From Streptomyces turgidiscabies Car8 (GTDB taxonomy: Bacteria; Actinomycetota; Actinomycetes; Streptomycetales; Streptomycetaceae), in the NCBI RefSeq assembly GCF_000331005.1, contig NZ_AEJB01000556.1, positions 1 through 40,199 of the forward strand: a stretch of DNA of 40,199 bases. The letters run 5' to 3'. The notes under the pieces are model-generated. The model did not search any database, was not told where the DNA came from, and saw only the letters and a program-made list of their open reading frames with translations. Below, piece after piece: positions 31,558-39,972 of the stretch (positions within the stretch are counted from its first letter, which is position 1; each line of letters starts with the position of its first letter). The translations under genes were made by a program, and so were the position numbers.

Positions 31558-34083
31558 ATGAGCTCTGGACGCGTATCCCGGCATGTCCGCGTGCGGATGA
31601 CCGCTGCGGCGGCCGTCTGCGCCCTGTCCGCCGCCCCGCTCGCCCCCCAGGCCGTGGCCGCCGATCCCCCGCCGTACTCCGAGACCTATCGTCCCCAGTT
31701 CCACTTCACCCCGGACAAGAACTGGATGAACGACCCCAACGGACTCGTGTACTACCAGGGCGAATACCACCTGTTCTACCAGTACAACCCGAACGGCGAC
31801 TCGTGGGGCGACATGTCCTGGGGGCACGCGGTGAGCACGGACCTCGTCCACTGGCAGCAACTGCCGCTCGCCCTGTCGCACGACGACAAGGAGATGGTGT
31901 TCTCCGGCAGCGCGGTCGTCGACGAGAACAACACCACGGGTTTCGGCACCACGGAGAACCCGCCCATGGTGGCGGTCTACACCAGCCACAACACGTCCAC
32001 CGGCATCCAGTCGCAGTCGCTCGCCTACAGCACCGACCGCGGCCGTACCTGGACCAAGTACCAGGGCAATCCCGTCATCGACATCGGCTCGAGAGACTTC
32101 CGCGACCCCAAGGTCCAGTGGTACGCGCCGACCAGGAGCTGGCTGATGACGGTGTCCCTGTCCGCCGAGCACAAGGTGCGGTTCTACTCCTCCAAGAACC
32201 TCAAGGACTGGACGCAGCTCAGCGAGTTCGGCCCGGCCGGCGCGACGGGCGGTGTGTGGGAGTGCCCCGATCTGTTCCCCCTCGCCGTCGACGGGGACAC
32301 GGACGACATCAAGTGGGTCCTGGTCGTCAACATCAACCCCGGTGGCATCGCGGGCGGTTCGGCGGCCCAGTACTTCGTCGGCGACTTCGACGGCACGAAG
32401 TTCACCGCCGAGGACAACGGCACCTACACCCCGCCCGCCGGGACCGTCGTGCAGGACTTCGAGGGCACCGGTTTCGGTTCGTGGACGGCCACGGGCACCG
32501 CGTTCGGCGCGGGACCGGCGGCCGGGACGCTCGACGGGCAGCAGACCGTCTCCGGCTTCGACGGCCAGGGCCTCGCCAACAGTTTCCACTCCGGCGACGC
32601 CACCACCGGCACCCTCACCTCGCCCGCCTTCACCGTCGGCAGCCCCTATCTGAACTTCAAGGTCGGCGGCGGCCGGCACCCGCACCGGCCCGGGAGGATC
32701 CTCGCCGACTTCGACGGCGGCACCTACGGCGGCTGGACGACGACCGGCACCGCGTTCGGCTCGGCACCGGCCACCGGCACCCTCCCCGGCCAGCAGCAGG
32801 TCTCCGGCTTCCAGGGCGGCGGCCTGGTCAACACCTTCCTGAACGGCGACGCCACCACCGGCACCCTCACCTCGCCCGAGTTCACCCTCGACAAGCGGTA
32901 CGTCAACTTCCTCATCGGCGGCGGCAACCACCCCGTCGGCGCCGCCGGCCCCACCGCCCTCGAACTCCTCGTCGACGGCCAGGTCGTGCGCAGCGCCACC
33001 GGGAAGGACGCCGAGGCACTCGAGACGGCCTCCTGGGACGTCAGCGACCTCGCCGGCAAGAAGGCGCGGATCAGGGTGGTCGACGACAACACGGGCAGCT
33101 GGGGCCACATCAACGCCGACCAGATCGTGCTGTCCGACACCCGGGCCCAGCCCGGCGCCCAGGAGACCTCCGTCAACCTGGTCGTCGACGGCCAGGTCGT
33201 CCGCAGCGCGACCGGCTCCGACAGCGAGACCCTGGACTGGGCCTCCTTCGACATGCGCCCGTACCTCGGCAAGCAGGCTCGGATCCAGCTCGTCGACATG
33301 AACACCGGCGGCTGGGGCCACATCCTCGCCGACCGGTTCACCACAGCCTCCGTGCCCGCGAAGTCCGTCGTGCAGCGTGCCGACTGGGCCGACTACGGCA
33401 AGGACTACTACGCGGCCGTCTCCTGGGAGGACGCCCCCGACGGCGAGCGGTACATGATCGGCTGGATGAGCAACTGGGACTACGCCGGCGCCGTCCCCAC
33501 CTCCCCCTGGCGCGGGGCGCAGAGCATCCCCCGCCGGATGGCGCTGCGCACCGTCGACGGCCGGGTCCGGCTGACCAGCGAGCCGGTGGACAGTGTGGAG
33601 TCCCTGCGGCAGGCATCCCCGGCGACCGCCACCGCCGCCACCGTGACGAACACGTCGACGGCACTGGTCGGTCCCGCCGCCGAAGGCAAGGCGCTCGACA
33701 TCGAGGCCACCTTCTCCCTCCAGGACGCCGAACGCTTCGGGCTCAAGGTGCGCACGGGCGCCGCGGGCGAGGAGACCGTCATCGGCTACGACACCACGAC
33801 CCAGGAGCTGTACGTCGACCGCACCCACTCCGGCGCCGTGGACTTCAACAGCACGTTCCCCGGTATCCAGACCGCGCCCCTGAAGGCCGCGAACGGCAAG
33901 ATCAAACTGAGGATCCTCGTCGACTGGTCGTCCGTCGAGGTGTTCGGCGGCGACGGCGAAGCGGTGATCACCGACCAGATCTTCCCCGACCCCGCCAGCC
34001 AGGGAGTGCGGGTCTTCGCCGAGAACGGCTCGGTGACGCTGGACAAGGCCACCGTCTGGCACCTCGACTCCACCCACGACTGA
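31558..34083 (+). CDS. Secreted GH32 levanase/fructan hydrolase with nested inserted modules
   Basis: An 841-residue extracellular enzyme that hydrolyses beta-fructans. The signal peptide ends near QAVAA (35). The GH32 five-bladed propeller carries the nucleophile Asp59 in WMNDPNG, the transition-state stabiliser Asp183 in FRDP, and the acid/base Glu235 in WECPDLF. The C-terminal beta-sandwich (about 685-838) contains RILVDWSSVEVF. The propeller is interrupted at about 299-597: a module of the kind DFEGTGFGSW...GGGRHP begins at 299, is broken at about 377 by a complete second copy (383-527, DFDGGTYGGW to GSWGHINADQI), and resumes at 536-597 (VNLVVDGQVVRS to GGWGHILADRF). ATG 31558 has CAGGAG upstream. 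Confidence 0.93.
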   Translation: MSSGRVSRHVRVRMTAAAAVCALSAAPLAPQAVAADPPPYSETYRPQFHFTPDKNWMNDPNGLVYYQGEYHLFYQYNPNGDSWGDMSWGHAVSTDLVHWQQLPLALSHDDKEMVFSGSAVVDENNTTGFGTTENPPMVAVYTSHNTSTGIQSQSLAYSTDRGRTWTKYQGNPVIDIGSRDFRDPKVQWYAPTRSWLMTVSLSAEHKVRFYSSKNLKDWTQLSEFGPAGATGGVWECPDLFPLAVDGDTDDIKWVLVVNINPGGIAGGSAAQYFVGDFDGTKFTAEDNGTYTPPAGTVVQDFEGTGFGSWTATGTAFGAGPAAGTLDGQQTVSGFDGQGLANSFHSGDATTGTLTSPAFTVGSPYLNFKVGGGRHPHRPGRILADFDGGTYGGWTTTGTAFGSAPATGTLPGQQQVSGFQGGGLVNTFLNGDATTGTLTSPEFTLDKRYVNFLIGGGNHPVGAAGPTALELLVDGQVVRSATGKDAEALETASWDVSDLAGKKARIRVVDDNTGSWGHINADQIVLSDTRAQPGAQETSVNLVVDGQVVRSATGSDSETLDWASFDMRPYLGKQARIQLVDMNTGGWGHILADRFTTASVPAKSVVQRADWADYGKDYYAAVSWEDAPDGERYMIGWMSNWDYAGAVPTSPWRGAQSIPRRMALRTVDGRVRLTSEPVDSVESLRQASPATATAATVTNTSTALVGPAAEGKALDIEATFSLQDAERFGLKVRTGAAGEETVIGYDTTTQELYVDRTHSGAVDFNSTFPGIQTAPLKAANGKIKLRILVDWSSVEVFGGDGEAVITDQIFPDPASQGVRVFAENGSVTLDKATVWHLDSTHD
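32592..32626 (+). repeat. 35-nt direct repeat, first copy (outer levanase module)
   Basis: These 35 bases, beginning CGGCGACGCCACCACCGGCA, are identical to 32844-32878, 252 nt further on. They encode GDATTGTLTSP in the outer module. The nucleotide identity shows that the duplicated modules are related by a recent event or by gene conversion. Confidence 0.85.
32844..32878 (+). repeat. 35-nt direct repeat, second copy (inner levanase module)
   Basis: Second exact copy of the sequence at 32592-32626, in the inner module of the levanase, encoding the same GDATTGTLTSP segment. Confidence 0.85.
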
Positions 34084-34126
34084 CACAACGCCACCCGCCC
34101 CGACAGCCACCACAAGGACACGCACC

Positions 34127-34429
34127 GTGAAGAAGACCCTGCTCGCAGAGTTCACCGCCCGCGAAGGAACACAGGACGAGGTCGCCCGGATGATCGGGGA
34201 CTACGCCCTGAAGGTCCGCGAGGAAGAAGGCAACCTCACCTTCGACGTCTACACCAAGGCAGCCAGCCCACGCGCCTTCTGGATCTTCGAGGTGTACCGG
34301 GACGAGGACGCCTTCCAGGCCCACCTGAACGCCCCGTACGGCGGCCCCTTCAACGCGGCCCTCGTCCCGCTGATCGAGGAGGACGCCTCCGTGCTGACGT
34401 TCCTGGACCCGCTGGCCGCGAATCTCTGA
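34127..34429 (+). CDS. ABM-domain protein, putative quinol monooxygenase (YgiN-like)
   Basis: A 100-residue dimeric alpha/beta ferredoxin-like protein of the antibiotic biosynthesis monooxygenase family. Typical features are LLAEFTAREG, the EEGNLTFDVYTK strand region, and FEVYRDEDAFQAHLNAPYGGPF, with the His of the family's ExxxAfxAH-like helix. The GTG start at 34127 has AAGGAC eight bases upstream. It begins 43 nt after the levanase stop and is probably co-transcribed. Members oxidise quinols or polyketides or act as small stress proteins; no link with fructan use is evident. Confidence 0.85.
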   Translation: MKKTLLAEFTAREGTQDEVARMIGDYALKVREEEGNLTFDVYTKAASPRAFWIFEVYRDEDAFQAHLNAPYGGPFNAALVPLIEEDASVLTFLDPLAANL

Positions 34430-34457
34430 CCGCCGCGTCGGCCGCCCCGACATGGAA

Positions 34458-34489
34458 CCGGGCCGCATCTCCGTGGAGATCCGGCCCGG
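34458..34489. terminator. Bidirectional terminator hairpin
   Basis: CCGGGCCG (34458-34465) pairs with CGGCCCGG (34482-34489), and inside it ATCTCC pairs with GGAGAT, with a single C-C mismatch. This gives a nearly perfect 14-bp stem between the ABM gene and the convergent glycoside hydrolase gene, and should end both transcripts. Confidence 0.75.
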
Positions 34490-34510
34490 CCCTGCGACGG
34501 AGTCGGCCAA

Positions 34511-37063
34511 CTAGCCGATGATCCGGCCCAGTTCGATCCGGTCGATGTTCGGGGCCCACGCGGTCGCGTTCCCGAACGTCAGCTTGTTGGAGCCCGCCTT
34601 GAGGTCGACGGGGACACCCACCGTCCAGTAGTCGTCCCAGCTCCAGGTGTTCTTGAAGGTGACCGTCCGGGGAGCGCTCGTCCCCACCGTGAGGTCCGCC
34701 GTACGGGACATGATGTCCGTGTTGTACGAGTGGCCGTTGTCGCGCCGCTCGTTGTGCGCGTAGCTGATGACCAGCATGTAGCGGCCCGACCTGGGCGCCT
34801 TCACCGTGAACTCGGCGGTGCCGGCAGCGCTGTTGCCGAGCCGGCCGATGTAGGAACCGGCGGACGCGTAGGCGGAGTCGACGAGCTCGGCGCCGCCCGC
34901 CAGGGTTGCCGAGGCGCCCTCGTAGGAGAGGGTGCCGGCGGTCGAGCCGTTGCCCGAGACGTCGAGGGAACGGACGGAGGCGGCCTTCGCGGTCAGCGCG
35001 ATGCGGTTGTTGCCCGCGACCAGGTAGAGCCGCAGAGCCTTGCCGGGTACCGCGGTCACCTTCTGGCCGTGCAACTCCAGCCGCACCGGCGCCGAGGCCC
35101 GCGGCACCACCGAGTAGTAGCCGTCGCGCGGTGCGTAGGCGTCGAAGACCGCCTTGTCACCGGAGCGCAGGACGAGAGAGCCCGTGCCGACCCCGGCCGA
35201 CGAGGAGTAGTCGTAGGACGGCCGGCCGCTGATGTCCGCGAGGGTGGCCTCGTACGACGCCGAGGGGACGGCGGAGGTACGGGCGGTCAGGTCGACGCGG
35301 TCGAGGGTGACCTCGGCGTCGCCCTTCGCCAGCGTCAGCACGTGCCTGCCGGCCGGGAGGTCGACGATGACGTCCTGCTTGGCGCGGTAGGTCCAGTTCT
35401 CGGTGGAGGGGTAGGAGACGGTGACCGGAGCCTGGCCGTCGACGGAGAGCTTCTGCGTGGCCGGTGTCCCGGACTGGTTGCCGTACAGGATCGCCAGGTC
35501 ATAGGTCCCGGCGGCGGGCACGTCCACGGTGAAGTCGACCTTGCTGGTGGCCTGGTTGAGCGAGCCGACGTCCTTGGTGCCGGATGCCGCGTAGCCGTTG
35601 GCATTGCTGACCGTGCCCTGCGTGTAGACCTTGCCGTCGGTGATGGCCGCGTCCTCGGCCTCGTACGACGCCGACCAGGGGACCGACGCGGCGGACGGGG
35701 TGCCGGAGCCGCCCGGGGTGAGGACGATCCGGTACGCGGACATCTTGTGCAGGCCCCGCAGCGGGACGGTCACCGTGCCGTCGGCCGCGACCTTCACCTT
35801 CGTACGGGCGAGGACGCGGGGCGCCGCGTGCTGCCCTTCGTAGCCGGACCAGGCGGCCTCGGCGACGGTCGCCGTGACCGTACGCCCGAAGGCGGACCGG
35901 GAGACGTTGCGCACGACGACGTCGGCGTCACCGGCCGAGCCGCCGAGCAGGACCTGCGCCTGGCGGCGCTTCCTGTCGTACGAGGCCAGCCCCTGGAGGG
36001 TGTCGACGGTGTCGGCCTGCGGCGGGGTCACCTTGACCGTGTCGCCGGTCAGTCCCGCGTACCAACGGAAGAACCACCAGCCGCCGTTGGGGATGTTGCT
36101 GCGGACGACATTGCCGTCGAGGTTCCCGGCCGCGTCCCAGTAGGCCTGGTTGGCGTACACCTTGTTGCGCTCGAACATCGAGACCCACTGGGCGAGTTGG
36201 CCCGGCACGGACAGGTCGCGGCGGTTGGCGTACTCATCGATGTTGATCTTCAGGGGCGCTATGCCGAGTTGACGCTCGATGGACCGGTAGTTGTCGAAGT
36301 TTCCCTGGAAGTTCTTCAGTGAGCTGGAGTCCAACTCGTGCCAGGTCAGGACCTGGGGCAGGACGTTCTCCCGCTTGGCGAAGGCGAGGAAGTCCGTCAG
36401 CAGACGCGAGTGGTAGCCGGACTCGTTGGGGCCGGCGATCCTGGCGTCCGGGTCGATCGCGCGGATGCGCTCGTACACCGTCTTCCAGTCCTTGAAGAAC
36501 CGGTCGCGGTTGACCTCGTACCGCGCCTGGTCCGAGGTGCCGAGGTTGTACCAGATCTGGTCGGGCTCGTTGAAGGGGATGTAGACGAAGTGCTCGCTGT
36601 TCGGGTCGGCCGACACCTCCTTGACGATCTTGTCGACCTTGGGGAGGTAGTCCTCGATGCCGAGGTCCTCGTAGGGCCACTTCGCGTAGATGTCCTGCAT
36701 CATCACGTTGATCTCGCCGCCGCCGTTGCGGAAGAACGACCTGGAGACCGTGAGGGCGTCGCCGTTGGGGTGCTGGGCGCCGCCCTCCGGCTTCTGCGAG
36801 ATGCTGGTGATCTTCAAGGGGGCCAGCATGGCGTCGCTGGGCACGCCGTCGTCGCTGAGCCCGTACAGGGTGCCGTTGGCGCCCAGCATCACCGGGCCTT
36901 CGGACGCGCCGAGGTCGACGGTGACGCGCTGCGGATCCGCAGCTGCCGCGGGTCCTGCGGCGGGAAGGGTGCCTGCCATGGCGGCTGCTCCAAGTACGGC
37001 TGTGGCTAGGACGGTTGCGGTACGGGATCTGGTGCGGGTTCGCGTGGGGGTGCGGGGGCTCAC
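34511..37063 (-). CDS. Secreted clan GH-A-like glycoside hydrolase with CBM6/35-like modules
   Basis: An 850-residue extracellular protein: a long, basic Sec signal (cleavage near AAAADP, about 42), then a TIM-barrel catalytic region (about 45-450). FNEPDQIW (Glu166) fits the acid/base and INIDEYANR (Glu277) the nucleophile of clan GH-A enzymes. GGWWFFRWYAGLTG is another conserved-looking stretch. Three beta-sandwich modules follow: about 465-595 (SYEAEDA, CBM6/35-like), 602-702 (SYEATLA), and 712-850 (SYEGASA, with NTWSWDDYWT). GH39-like is my best guess at the family; I am not sure of it. The GTG start at 37063 has GGAGG nine bases upstream. A LacI gene lies directly upstream on the same strand and probably controls it. 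Confidence 0.82.
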   Translation of the reverse strand: MSPRTPTRTRTRSRTATVLATAVLGAAAMAGTLPAAGPAAAADPQRVTVDLGASEGPVMLGANGTLYGLSDDGVPSDAMLAPLKITSISQKPEGGAQHPNGDALTVSRSFFRNGGGEINVMMQDIYAKWPYEDLGIEDYLPKVDKIVKEVSADPNSEHFVYIPFNEPDQIWYNLGTSDQARYEVNRDRFFKDWKTVYERIRAIDPDARIAGPNESGYHSRLLTDFLAFAKRENVLPQVLTWHELDSSSLKNFQGNFDNYRSIERQLGIAPLKINIDEYANRRDLSVPGQLAQWVSMFERNKVYANQAYWDAAGNLDGNVVRSNIPNGGWWFFRWYAGLTGDTVKVTPPQADTVDTLQGLASYDRKRRQAQVLLGGSAGDADVVVRNVSRSAFGRTVTATVAEAAWSGYEGQHAAPRVLARTKVKVAADGTVTVPLRGLHKMSAYRIVLTPGGSGTPSAASVPWSASYEAEDAAITDGKVYTQGTVSNANGYAASGTKDVGSLNQATSKVDFTVDVPAAGTYDLAILYGNQSGTPATQKLSVDGQAPVTVSYPSTENWTYRAKQDVIVDLPAGRHVLTLAKGDAEVTLDRVDLTARTSAVPSASYEATLADISGRPSYDYSSSAGVGTGSLVLRSGDKAVFDAYAPRDGYYSVVPRASAPVRLELHGQKVTAVPGKALRLYLVAGNNRIALTAKAASVRSLDVSGNGSTAGTLSYEGASATLAGGAELVDSAYASAGSYIGRLGNSAAGTAEFTVKAPRSGRYMLVISYAHNERRDNGHSYNTDIMSRTADLTVGTSAPRTVTFKNTWSWDDYWTVGVPVDLKAGSNKLTFGNATAWAPNIDRIELGRIIG

Positions 37064-37244
37064 GCTGAGGGACCTCCGGTCATGTGACGGCTCCGTTGGT
37101 GCTTCCGGGCACGATCCAGCGGTCCGGCCGGGAAGGTGCGAGCGGGCGGAGCAGGTGGGGGACGGACGACGGGGGAGAGGCGAGCGGGGGGCGGGGCCGG
37201 GCGGGCGGCGAGTGCGGAGAGGAACAGCTGAAGCGGGCGCGGGT

Positions 37245-38291
37245 TCAGTCGCGTCCGGGCGGTGGTCCCGAGCTCTCCCGCACCACCAGCTCCGGTACGG
37301 AGACGGGGTGCGGGGCGATCGGCGCGGACTCCTCCAGTACGCCGTGCAGCAGGGCGAACGCGGACCGGCCCAGGCCCGTGAAGTCCAGGCGTACGGTCGT
37401 CAGCGTCGGGGTGAGATAGGCGGAGTGCGGGGCGTCGTCGAAGCCGGCCACGCTCACCTCGCCGGGGACAGTGCGGCCCATCTCGTGGAGGGCCCGGATC
37501 ACCCCGAGCGCGAGGTCGTCGTTGCCGCACAGGATCGCGGTGACGGCGGTGTCCTTCGCGAGCTCGAGGCCCGCCGCGTGACCGCCCGCCGGACCCCAAC
37601 CCCCTTGCAGGGGACGGGGTTCGGTAGCTCCGGCCTCCCTGAGCGCCTGTTGCCAGCCGGACGTGCGGGCGCTGGTGCGCCGGGTGCTGGACGGGATGGC
37701 GACGTAGTGCACGGTCTCGTGGCCGAGGGAGAGCAGATGCCGGGTCGCCTCGTAGGCGGCCTCGCGGTCGTCGGTCCACACCCAGGGGCGGTCGCCGCCG
37801 GGCGGACTCGCGGGGGTCTCGACCACGCCGACGACGGGGAGTTCGGCAGGGACGGCGCCCAGGGCCCGCACACCGGCGGGGTCGTACGCGATCACGATCA
37901 GTCCGCCACCCGCGTCCGCCGCCCGCTGCACCTGGGCGTCGACGGCGGCCTCGTCGGTGCCGTCGGCCGATTCGAGGACGCCGACACCGACGGTGTACGC
38001 GGCGGCACGGGCGGCCTCCTCGATGCCCTGGAGGATCGAGGCGTAGCCGTAGTGCGTCGTGTTGGAGGTGAGGACGGTCACGGTTCGGGTGCGTCCGCTG
38101 GCGAGGGCGAGCGCGGTGGAGTTGCGCCGGAAGCCGAGTTCGTCGATGGCGGCGAGCACCCTGTCGCGGGTGGACGGCTTGACGCTGGGATGGTCGTTGA
38201 TCACCCGGGAGACGGTCTGGTAGGAGACTCCGGCAGCGCTGGCGACATCCCGGATACTCACTGAGCGTCTCGTGTGACCGGTCACATTCAT
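37245..38291 (-). CDS. LacI-family regulator of the adjacent glycoside hydrolase
   Basis: A 348-residue repressor: HTH VSIRDVASAAGVSYQTVSRVIND, hinge RRNSTALALASGR, and core domain with VTVLTSNTTHYGYASILQGIEEA, ending with the SVAGFDDAPHSAYLTPTLTTVR region. The start is uncertain: ATG 38291 has no ribosome site and lies almost at the predicted start of transcription (possible leaderless message), while GTG 38258 would keep the operator in an untranslated leader. Twin palindromes at 38273-38312 indicate autoregulation. The GH gene follows after 181 bp; no matching palindrome is seen in that gap, so the two may be co-transcribed. Confidence 0.9.
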   Translation of the reverse strand: MNVTGHTRRSVSIRDVASAAGVSYQTVSRVINDHPSVKPSTRDRVLAAIDELGFRRNSTALALASGRTRTVTVLTSNTTHYGYASILQGIEEAARAAAYTVGVGVLESADGTDEAAVDAQVQRAADAGGGLIVIAYDPAGVRALGAVPAELPVVGVVETPASPPGGDRPWVWTDDREAAYEATRHLLSLGHETVHYVAIPSSTRRTSARTSGWQQALREAGATEPRPLQGGWGPAGGHAAGLELAKDTAVTAILCGNDDLALGVIRALHEMGRTVPGEVSVAGFDDAPHSAYLTPTLTTVRLDFTGLGRSAFALLHGVLEESAPIAPHPVSVPELVVRESSGPPPGRD

Positions 38292-38327
38292 AGGGGAATG
38301 GTGACCGGTCACACGGGGGGTCGTCAA
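38273..38327 (-). promoter_or_regulatory. Twin palindromic operators and lacI promoter
   Basis: TGTGACCGGTCACA (38273-38286) is a perfect 14-bp palindrome, and GTGACCGGTCAC (38301-38312) is its core repeated 27 bp away. On the minus strand TTGACG (38327-38322) is followed after 17 nt by TCACCA (38304-38299), which overlaps the upstream operator. The central CG is typical of LacI-family sites. Confidence 0.7.
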
Positions 38328-38424
38328 GAGACCGTAACCATAATTCCATGCGGCAGAAGCGGCCGTGACGGGTGGCAGGCGGCCACGTGCCGCGAAGGTA
38401 ATGGCGCATATGTGGTGATATGGC

Positions 38425-38443
38425 CCGTGTCCCGGGAACACGG
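38425..38443. promoter_or_regulatory. 19-bp inverted repeat upstream of the photolyase gene
   Basis: CCGTGTCCCGGGAACACGG reads as CCGTGT...ACACGG with an inner CCGGG core and one mismatch. It lies about 100 bp before the photolyase ATG and just after an AT-rich GATATGG box (38417-38423). It might be an operator or a leader hairpin. It does not match the actinobacterial LexA box. Confidence 0.35.
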
Positions 38444-38541
38444 GTGCCGCCGGCGCGCATCCAATGCGTGCCCACACCCGGAAGTGGTCACCAGCGGGCA
38501 CCGCCCGTCCGTCCCTCCTCCTGCTCCCCGGAGTGCGCACC

Positions 38542-39915
38542 ATGAACGTCTCGGTCGTCCTGTTCACCGCCGACCTGCGTCTGCACGACCATCCGCCGCT
38601 GCGGGCCGCCCTGGACGACAGCCGCACGGTCGTCCCGCTGTTCGTGCGGGACCCGGCGGTGGACGGCGCCGGGTTCGCCGTACCCAACCGGCTGGCCTTC
38701 CTCGCCGACTGCCTGCACGACCTCGACACCGGTCTGCGCGAGCGGGGCGGACGGCTGGTCCTGCGCCACGGCGACCTGGTGCGCGAGGTGTGCCGGGTCG
38801 CCGCCGAGGTGGACGCCGACGAGGTGCACATGGCAGCCGACGTCAGCGGTCACGCGCGCCGACGGGAGGACCGGCTGCGCCGCGCCCTGGAGGCCGACGG
38901 CGTACGGCTGCACGTCCACGACACGGTGACGGTCGCCGTCGCCCCGGGGGCGGTGGTTCCGGCCAACTCCGACCACTTCGCGGTCTTCACGCCGTACTTC
39001 CGGCACTGGTCGCAGCACCCGCTGCGGGAGCCGCTCGGGGCGCCGCGGACGGTACGGGTGCCCGACGGCGTCGAGTCCGATCCCCTGCCGTCCGGGAGCG
39101 GCCTGCCGGGGCTTTCGGAGGGGCTCGCCGCCGGTGGTGAGACCGAGGGCCGCGCCCGGCTCGCCGCATGGCTGCGCGCCGGGGTGGCGTCGTACGAGGA
39201 CCGCCATGACGACCTGGCCGGCGACGCCACCTCCCGGCTCTCGCCGCATCTGCACTTCGGCACGCTCTCCGCCGTCGAACTCGTGCACCGGGCCCGCCGC
39301 GCGGGCGGACCGGGCGCCGACGCCTTCGTACGGCAGCTCGCCTGGCGCGACTTCCACCGACAGGTCCTCGCGGCCCGCCCCGGCTCGGCGACCGCCGACT
39401 ACCGCACCAAGCACGACCGTTGGCGGTCCGAACGACAGGCGCGCGAAGACGTCGAGGCATGGAAGGAGGGCCGCACCGGCTACCCGATCGTCGACGCCGC
39501 GATGCGCCAGCTGCGCCACGAGGGCTGGATGCACAACCGGGGACGGCTGCTCACCGCGAGTTTCCTCACCAAGACGCTGTACGTCGACTGGCGGGTCGGC
39601 GCCCGGCACTTCCTGGACCTGCTGGTGGACGGCGACATCGCCAACAACCAGCTCAACTGGCAGTGGATGGCCGGTACCGGGACCGACTCGCGGCCCAACC
39701 GGGTCCTCAACCCCGTCACCCAGTCCAAGCGGTACGACCCCGACGGCGCGTACGTGCGGCGCTGGGTACCCGAACTGCGGTCGCTGGCAGGCCCGGCGGT
39801 GCACGAGCCGTGGAAACTGCGCGGCCTGGACCGTGCCGCCGTCGACTACCCGGACCCGATCGTCGGCCTGTCCGACGGGCTCGACCGCTTCAAGCAGGCC
39901 CGAGGCCTGGACTGA
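38542..39915 (+). CDS. phr: Class I deoxyribodipyrimidine photolyase
   Basis: A 457-residue flavoprotein that repairs UV-induced pyrimidine dimers using light. N-terminal Rossmann domain for the antenna chromophore (VSVVLFTADLRLHDHPPLRAAL), and C-terminal FAD domain with RLSPHLHFGTLS, the QLAWRDFHR segment, and the family signature WMHNRGRLLTASFLTK (about 330-345). GDIANNQLNWQWMAGTGTDSRP then contains the electron-transfer and FAD-contact residues, followed by NPVTQSKRYDPDGAYVRRWVPEL. ATG 38542 has CGGAG eight bases upstream. It is monocistronic, with a terminator hairpin after the stop. A cryptochrome is less likely because the length and active-site region fit CPD photolyases. Confidence 0.95.
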   Translation: MNVSVVLFTADLRLHDHPPLRAALDDSRTVVPLFVRDPAVDGAGFAVPNRLAFLADCLHDLDTGLRERGGRLVLRHGDLVREVCRVAAEVDADEVHMAADVSGHARRREDRLRRALEADGVRLHVHDTVTVAVAPGAVVPANSDHFAVFTPYFRHWSQHPLREPLGAPRTVRVPDGVESDPLPSGSGLPGLSEGLAAGGETEGRARLAAWLRAGVASYEDRHDDLAGDATSRLSPHLHFGTLSAVELVHRARRAGGPGADAFVRQLAWRDFHRQVLAARPGSATADYRTKHDRWRSERQAREDVEAWKEGRTGYPIVDAAMRQLRHEGWMHNRGRLLTASFLTKTLYVDWRVGARHFLDLLVDGDIANNQLNWQWMAGTGTDSRPNRVLNPVTQSKRYDPDGAYVRRWVPELRSLAGPAVHEPWKLRGLDRAAVDYPDPIVGLSDGLDRFKQARGLD

Positions 39916-39940
39916 GTCGCCAGGTGTCCCCTGCGACCCC

Positions 39941-39972
39941 TGAGACCACCGCTCCCACCGCGGACGGTCTCA
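39941..39972. terminator. Hairpin after the photolyase gene
   Basis: TGAGACC (39941-39947) pairs with GGTCTCA (39966-39972) around an 18-nt loop that can add internal GC pairs. It lies 26 bp after the photolyase stop and overlaps the stop of the convergent gene, so it can serve both. Confidence 0.55.

Noticed and set aside
32452..33349. Levanase as two genes or a frameshifted pseudogene because of the long insertion
   Set aside because: The frame is continuous from 31558 to 34083 and the motifs on both sides belong to one GH32 enzyme.
31495..34155. An 886-codon open frame antisense to the levanase, and another of equal length in a shifted plus frame (31470-34130)
   Set aside because: Both are GC-driven shadow frames; the GH32 motifs, signal peptide and ribosome site belong to the frame starting at 31558.
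38425..38443. LexA/SOS box for the photolyase gene
   Set aside because: The actinobacterial SOS box has GAAC-N4-GTTC symmetry, which this repeat lacks.
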